Below are positions 60,840 through 64,000 of a stretch of DNA of 64,000 nt, piece after piece. Both the position numbers and the translations under genes were made by a program. The notes below the pieces were generated by a model. It did not search any database, was not told where the DNA came from, and saw only the letters and a list, made by a program, of their open reading frames with translations. Source of the stretch: Natronosalvus vescus (GTDB lineage Archaea; Halobacteriota; Halobacteria; Halobacteriales; Natrialbaceae); assembly GCF_023973145.1 (NCBI RefSeq), contig NZ_CP099546.1, positions 3,038,001-3,102,000 of the forward strand, in the 5' to 3' direction. Every line of letters begins with the position of its first letter. Within the stretch, counting starts at the first letter, position 1.

Positions 60840-61188
60840 ACGGCGAAATGACGGCAGCGGAACCGTTTCTCGAGCACCGTGATGACCGTCCGTACATCGC
60901 GGTCGCTGCCGGCTCCAATAGTACCAACTGACACGATTCACCCACTGTTGAAGTAGTGGGATTCTGTCTTCCGTCTGTATGCATAGGTGGGAAGGTTTTT
61001 ATTCTCTGTCCCAAAGTCACTAGTAGCAGTTCATCGCAACGCTCGACATCTTTGACCGGACGTTGGTGATCGGGTGACCGATCCTTCCTCAACACGCCGG
61101 CCAGTCAGTCTTCGATACGAAGCGCCTCAATGCCGAAACCCGTGTTATCGGTCGTGCTGTGATGGCGAGACAGCGAACGAGCACCTCT
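60840..61188. other. Intergenic stretch with one hairpin
   Basis: 349 bases with no frame of clear haloarchaeal codon bias. A hairpin CCCACT, eight bases, AGTGGG lies at 60941-60960, followed by ATTCTGTCTTCCG. A plausible TATA (GGTTTTTATTC, about 60994-61004) would leave a leader of about 160 nt before the nuclease gene. Confidence 0.4.
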
Positions 61189-63099
61189 ATGAGCGACACA
61201 ACGATTCATTCGGATGTACACGACCGCGTCGTCGAACAGGTTCCCCCACATTTGGATATTACCGACGTTCAGTTCGAAGGGCCGGATCTCGTCATCTATA
61301 CTGAGACTCCCCGTGAGTTCGCTGAAAACAGCGATACTCTCGGAAAGTTAGCACGATCTCTACAAAAGCGGGTGACGATTCGTCCAGCGCCGGGCACACA
61401 ATCGAGCCCGTCGGAAGCGGAGACGAAAATCCGTGAAATCGTTCCCGATGACGCCCACATACAGGATCTTGACTTTTATCCAACGATTGGAGAAGTGCTT
61501 ATCGAAGCAGAAAAACCGGGACTCGTCATCGGTCGAGGAGGAAGTACGATTCGGAAGATCACCCAGGAGGTCGGGTGGAACCCGGAGGTGGTTCGAACGC
61601 CGCCAATGGAGTCCTCCACGGTCAGTAACGTTCGAAACTTCCTGACCCAGGAACGTGGTGAGCGGCGTGAGTTCCTCACAACGGTCGGCGAGAAGATCCA
61701 CGGGGAACCCCAGAAGGACGTCGACTGGGTTCGGATAACGACGTTAGGCTGTTGCCGTGAAGTTGGCCGGGCAAGTTTCGTGCTTCACACGCCCAACACG
61801 CGAGTCCTCATCGACTGTGGAGACAAACCCGGTGCCGAGGGAGAAGTTCCTTACCTCCACGCCCCTGAAGCGATGCCACTGACGGGTCTCGATGCGGTCG
61901 TGTTGACACACGCCCATCTCGATCACAGTGCATTGCTGCCGTTACTGTTCAAATACGGGTACGATGGCCCGATATACACCACTGAGCCCACGCGGGACTT
62001 GATGGGCTTGCTCCAACTCGATTATCTCACCGTCGCCTCGAAGGAGGGTCGAACGCCGCCGTACGCCAGCGAACAGGTACGTCAGGCGATCAAGCACACC
62101 ATTCCGGTCGAATACGGCAACGTCACCGACATCGCGCCGGATATCAAACTGACGATGCACAATGCCGGACACATCCTGGGGAGCGCCTCCGCACACTTCC
62201 ACATTGGAGATGGCTTCTACAACGTTCTCTTTTCCGGTGACGTTCACTACGAGCCGACGCGGCTGTTCAACGGGGCCGTCAACGACTTCCCCCGTGTGGA
62301 GACGATGATAATGGAATCGACGTACGGTCGTCGTGGGGACTACCAGACCAACACCGAAGAGAGCGAGGGGAACGTCCACCAGATCATCAGGGAAACCTAC
62401 GAGCAAGACGGGATTACTGTTATCCCCGCGTTCGCCGTCGGACGGTCGCAGGAACTGATGCTCGTTCTCGAGGAGGCGATGCGTGAAGACACGATTCCGA
62501 CGATGCCCGTCTATCTCGACGGGATGATTCGAGAGGCGACCGCAATCCATACGGCGTATCCCGAGTATCTCCGCGACGGACTTCGCCAACGCATTCTCCA
62601 CGAAGATGAGAACCCGTTTATCGCCGACCAGTTCAGACAGGTAGATGGTGGACAGGAGATGCGCGAGGAGATTGCGAGCGGGGATCCCTGTATTATTCTC
62701 TCGACGTCCGGGATGGTGACTGGAGGCCCGATCATGTCCTGGCTCGAGTTACTCGGCCCAAACCCGGATAACACGCTCCTCTTCGTCGGGTATCAGGCGG
62801 AAGGAACGCTCGGGCGACGAATCCAGAGCGGCCACACGGAAGTGACAATGAACGGCGGGCGTGATCGGTCGAACCGACTCACGCTCGAGTTCAGGATCGA
62901 ATCAGTGAGCGGCTTCTCCGGCCACGCCGATCGAGCGGGGCTCGAGCAGTACGTCGGAGAGATGAATCCTCGCCCGGAATCGATTCTGTGTGTCCACGGT
63001 GACGAGCAGGCGACGGATCAACTCTCCTCTGCACTCTACCAGGAATACAACGTCAGGACGTATCAACCGAAAAATCTCGAGACGTTCCGATTCCCGTAG
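61189..63099 (+). CDS. Beta-CASP metallo-beta-lactamase ribonuclease, aCPSF1-type
   Basis: A 636-residue nuclease starting MSDTTIHSDVHDRVVEQVPP. Two KH-like domains fill residues 1-150 (G-L-V-I-G-R-G-G-S-T-I-R near residue 107 is the G-x-x-G loop). The catalytic domain has T-H-A-H-L-D-H-S near residue 228, H-N-A-G-H-I-L-G-S-A near 323, F-S-G-D-V-H-Y near 345, and G-F-S-G-H-A-D near 575 (the beta-CASP C motif). aCPSF1 cleaves RNA 3' ends and terminates transcription. GC content and acidity look lower than in neighbours, and it may be a second paralogue. A TnpB element follows. Confidence 0.9.
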   Translation: MSDTTIHSDVHDRVVEQVPPHLDITDVQFEGPDLVIYTETPREFAENSDTLGKLARSLQKRVTIRPAPGTQSSPSEAETKIREIVPDDAHIQDLDFYPTIGEVLIEAEKPGLVIGRGGSTIRKITQEVGWNPEVVRTPPMESSTVSNVRNFLTQERGERREFLTTVGEKIHGEPQKDVDWVRITTLGCCREVGRASFVLHTPNTRVLIDCGDKPGAEGEVPYLHAPEAMPLTGLDAVVLTHAHLDHSALLPLLFKYGYDGPIYTTEPTRDLMGLLQLDYLTVASKEGRTPPYASEQVRQAIKHTIPVEYGNVTDIAPDIKLTMHNAGHILGSASAHFHIGDGFYNVLFSGDVHYEPTRLFNGAVNDFPRVETMIMESTYGRRGDYQTNTEESEGNVHQIIRETYEQDGITVIPAFAVGRSQELMLVLEEAMREDTIPTMPVYLDGMIREATAIHTAYPEYLRDGLRQRILHEDENPFIADQFRQVDGGQEMREEIASGDPCIILSTSGMVTGGPIMSWLELLGPNPDNTLLFVGYQAEGTLGRRIQSGHTEVTMNGGRDRSNRLTLEFRIESVSGFSGHADRAGLEQYVGEMNPRPESILCVHGDEQATDQLSSALYQEYNVRTYQPKNLETFRFP

Positions 63100-63240
63100 C
63101 ACGATCCACCGCGCTTTTCGCTCCCATTTCACGGTTGGTAACGATTCTCCTGCAGTCGAATAACGAGAAGTGGCGATTCCTGGAGAGTCACTGTGTAGCG
63201 TTGGCCAGCGTTCAGAGCGATGGCAACCAAACGCTTTCTA

Positions 63241-63352
63241 CAGGCGGTTCAAGGCGAGTGCCTCGGGGCTTGACCCCGAGATGAAGCCGACAACGCCTAA
63301 CCTATCAACGCTAATCCATACCTTTACAACACCCGAGTCCGTCGATTAGGGT
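63241..63352 (+). mobile_element. Left end of a TnpB (IS1341-type) element
   Basis: The hairpin CTCGGGG, CTTGA, CCCCGAG at 63262-63280 lies about 70 nt before the tnpB start, as in the left ends of IS200/605-type elements. No tnpA lies upstream, so the element is of the TnpB-only kind. The right end is beyond the window. Confidence 0.6.
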
Positions 63353-64000
63353 ATGGAAAAGTCGCTTACGAAGACACTCGTCTTCCAACTTCAATCCGAT
63401 AACGGGCGACTTCTTTCCGAAGCGTACCACGAAGCGCGTTGGGTGTACAACCAGACCATCCAATTAGCGAAAAACGGGATGGACTGGGACGACATCTCAC
63501 CACGTCTTGAAGACGAGGCAGACCTCGTGAAGAACACCACGCAACGCATTGTCGCTAAAGCACTCGATGCACTTCAGCAGTCCTACAACCGCGACGACTA
63601 CAACACACCCAGTCACGAGAAAACTGGGCCATACCCGTTGCGAATGAACTTCACCGAGGGATACAATCTCACACGCAAAGACAACGGGATACACTACCGA
63701 ATCAGTGCCAAACCGTACAATCCGGTGAAAGGTACACTTCGTGGCGCACCAGACACCCTCGAACTTCTCGAACACGCCCTCGAACGTGACGACTGGCGTG
63801 TGGGAACCGCCGAAGCGATGACGCGCAACGGCAATCACGAACTGCACGTCAACGTCACTCATCTCGAAGCCACGGTTCAAGATAAACACGATGCTCAGAC
63901 TGTCGTCGGAGTAGACATCAACGAGAATTGCGTAGCCCTTTCAGCCCTTCGTGAAGACGGCATCGCTGATTCGGTGGTCATCGACTACCCTGAAATCAAG
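63353..64000 (+). CDS. tnpB: TnpB (IS1341-type RNA-guided nuclease), N-terminal part, cut by window end
   Basis: The frame starts MEKSLTKTLVFQLQSDNGRL and remains open to the window edge (216 codons). The opening, W-V-Y-N-Q-T-I-Q-L-A near residue 30, N-T-T-Q-R-I-V-A-K-A-L-D-A-L, and V-V-G-V-D-I-N-E-N near residue 184 are typical of haloarchaeal TnpB; the last begins the RuvC-like nuclease domain and includes its first Asp. Codon use is more AT-rich than in the window's core genes. TnpB proteins use the RNA made from the element's right end to cut DNA at target sites. Confidence 0.88.
   Translation, partial: MEKSLTKTLVFQLQSDNGRLLSEAYHEARWVYNQTIQLAKNGMDWDDISPRLEDEADLVKNTTQRIVAKALDALQQSYNRDDYNTPSHEKTGPYPLRMNFTEGYNLTRKDNGIHYRISAKPYNPVKGTLRGAPDTLELLEHALERDDWRVGTAEAMTRNGNHELHVNVTHLEATVQDKHDAQTVVGVDINENCVALSALREDGIADSVVIDYPEIK

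Overview
The window is chromosomal DNA of a halophilic archaeon. The evidence is high GC with strong third-position bias, very acidic proteins, abundant CTCGAG, Tat lipoboxes on exported proteins, many apparently leaderless genes about 27 nt downstream of TATA boxes, and archaeal markers (ribosomal protein S8e, TFS, an archaeal AdoMet synthetase, an aCPSF1-type nuclease, a Bat-type HTH regulator). The style fits Natrialbales, but genus is inference only.

Layout. 1-7.3 kb: an anaerobic-respiration locus. An Fe-S subunit and an NrfD-like membrane subunit (cut by the window start) diverge from an ethylbenzene-dehydrogenase-type haem-domain Tat lipoprotein, a degenerate glutamyl-tRNA-reductase-like protein without catalytic Cys or NADPH domain, and a polytopic membrane protein. 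A Cys-rich HTH-10 regulator follows, and a perfect 7+6+7 palindrome lies between the divergent promoters. 7.4-11 kb: a compact fixABCX operon (electron-bifurcating ETF and quinone oxidoreductase). 11-20.5 kb: aminotransferase, exported subtilase, beta-propeller, UbiA prenyltransferase, MFS carrier, AdoMet synthetase, CYTH protein. 20.5-30.6 kb: FKBP isomerase, an 84-bp palindromic repeat, histidine kinase, two RecA/KaiC-like proteins with broken Walker A motifs flanking sucCD, zinc-ribbon proteins, TFS, a Yip1 protein, tRNA-Leu(UAG) with tRNA 3'-end debris, and a small TFB-like protein.

30.9-43.8 kb: a 1367-aa secreted GH13 amylase with a PGF-CTERM-like tail, coaD, a malic enzyme, an O-acetylhomoserine sulfhydrylase, a complete IS6-type insertion (698 bp, 8-bp target duplication, amber-mutated transposase) just upstream of an FMN reductase promoter, thymidine kinase and membrane proteins. 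44-48.2 kb: pstSCA diverging from a phoU-like gene, with no pstB beside pstA and a 26-bp triplicate repeat in its place. 48.3-58.7 kb: rps8e, DMT exporter, nucleoside phosphorylase, DUF488 protein, a membrane J-domain protein, a three-gene monovalent cation/proton antiporter operon (regulatory subunit plus two antiporters) and a GTPBP1-like GTPase. 58.8-64 kb: a second 84-bp repeat, an ArsR regulator with a triple-SRPBCC protein, a divergent aCPSF1-type beta-CASP nuclease, and the left part of a TnpB (IS1341-type) element running off the window.

Functionally, the left end looks like redox metabolism: a molybdoenzyme-type quinol-linked oxidoreductase with its own haem subunit and regulator, and a bifurcating ETF feeding electrons to quinone. 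The candidate for something undescribed is the haem-domain protein, GluTR-like protein and membrane protein trio opposite the Fe-S/NrfD genes, where a haem-biosynthesis enzyme appears to have been stripped down for a non-catalytic role.
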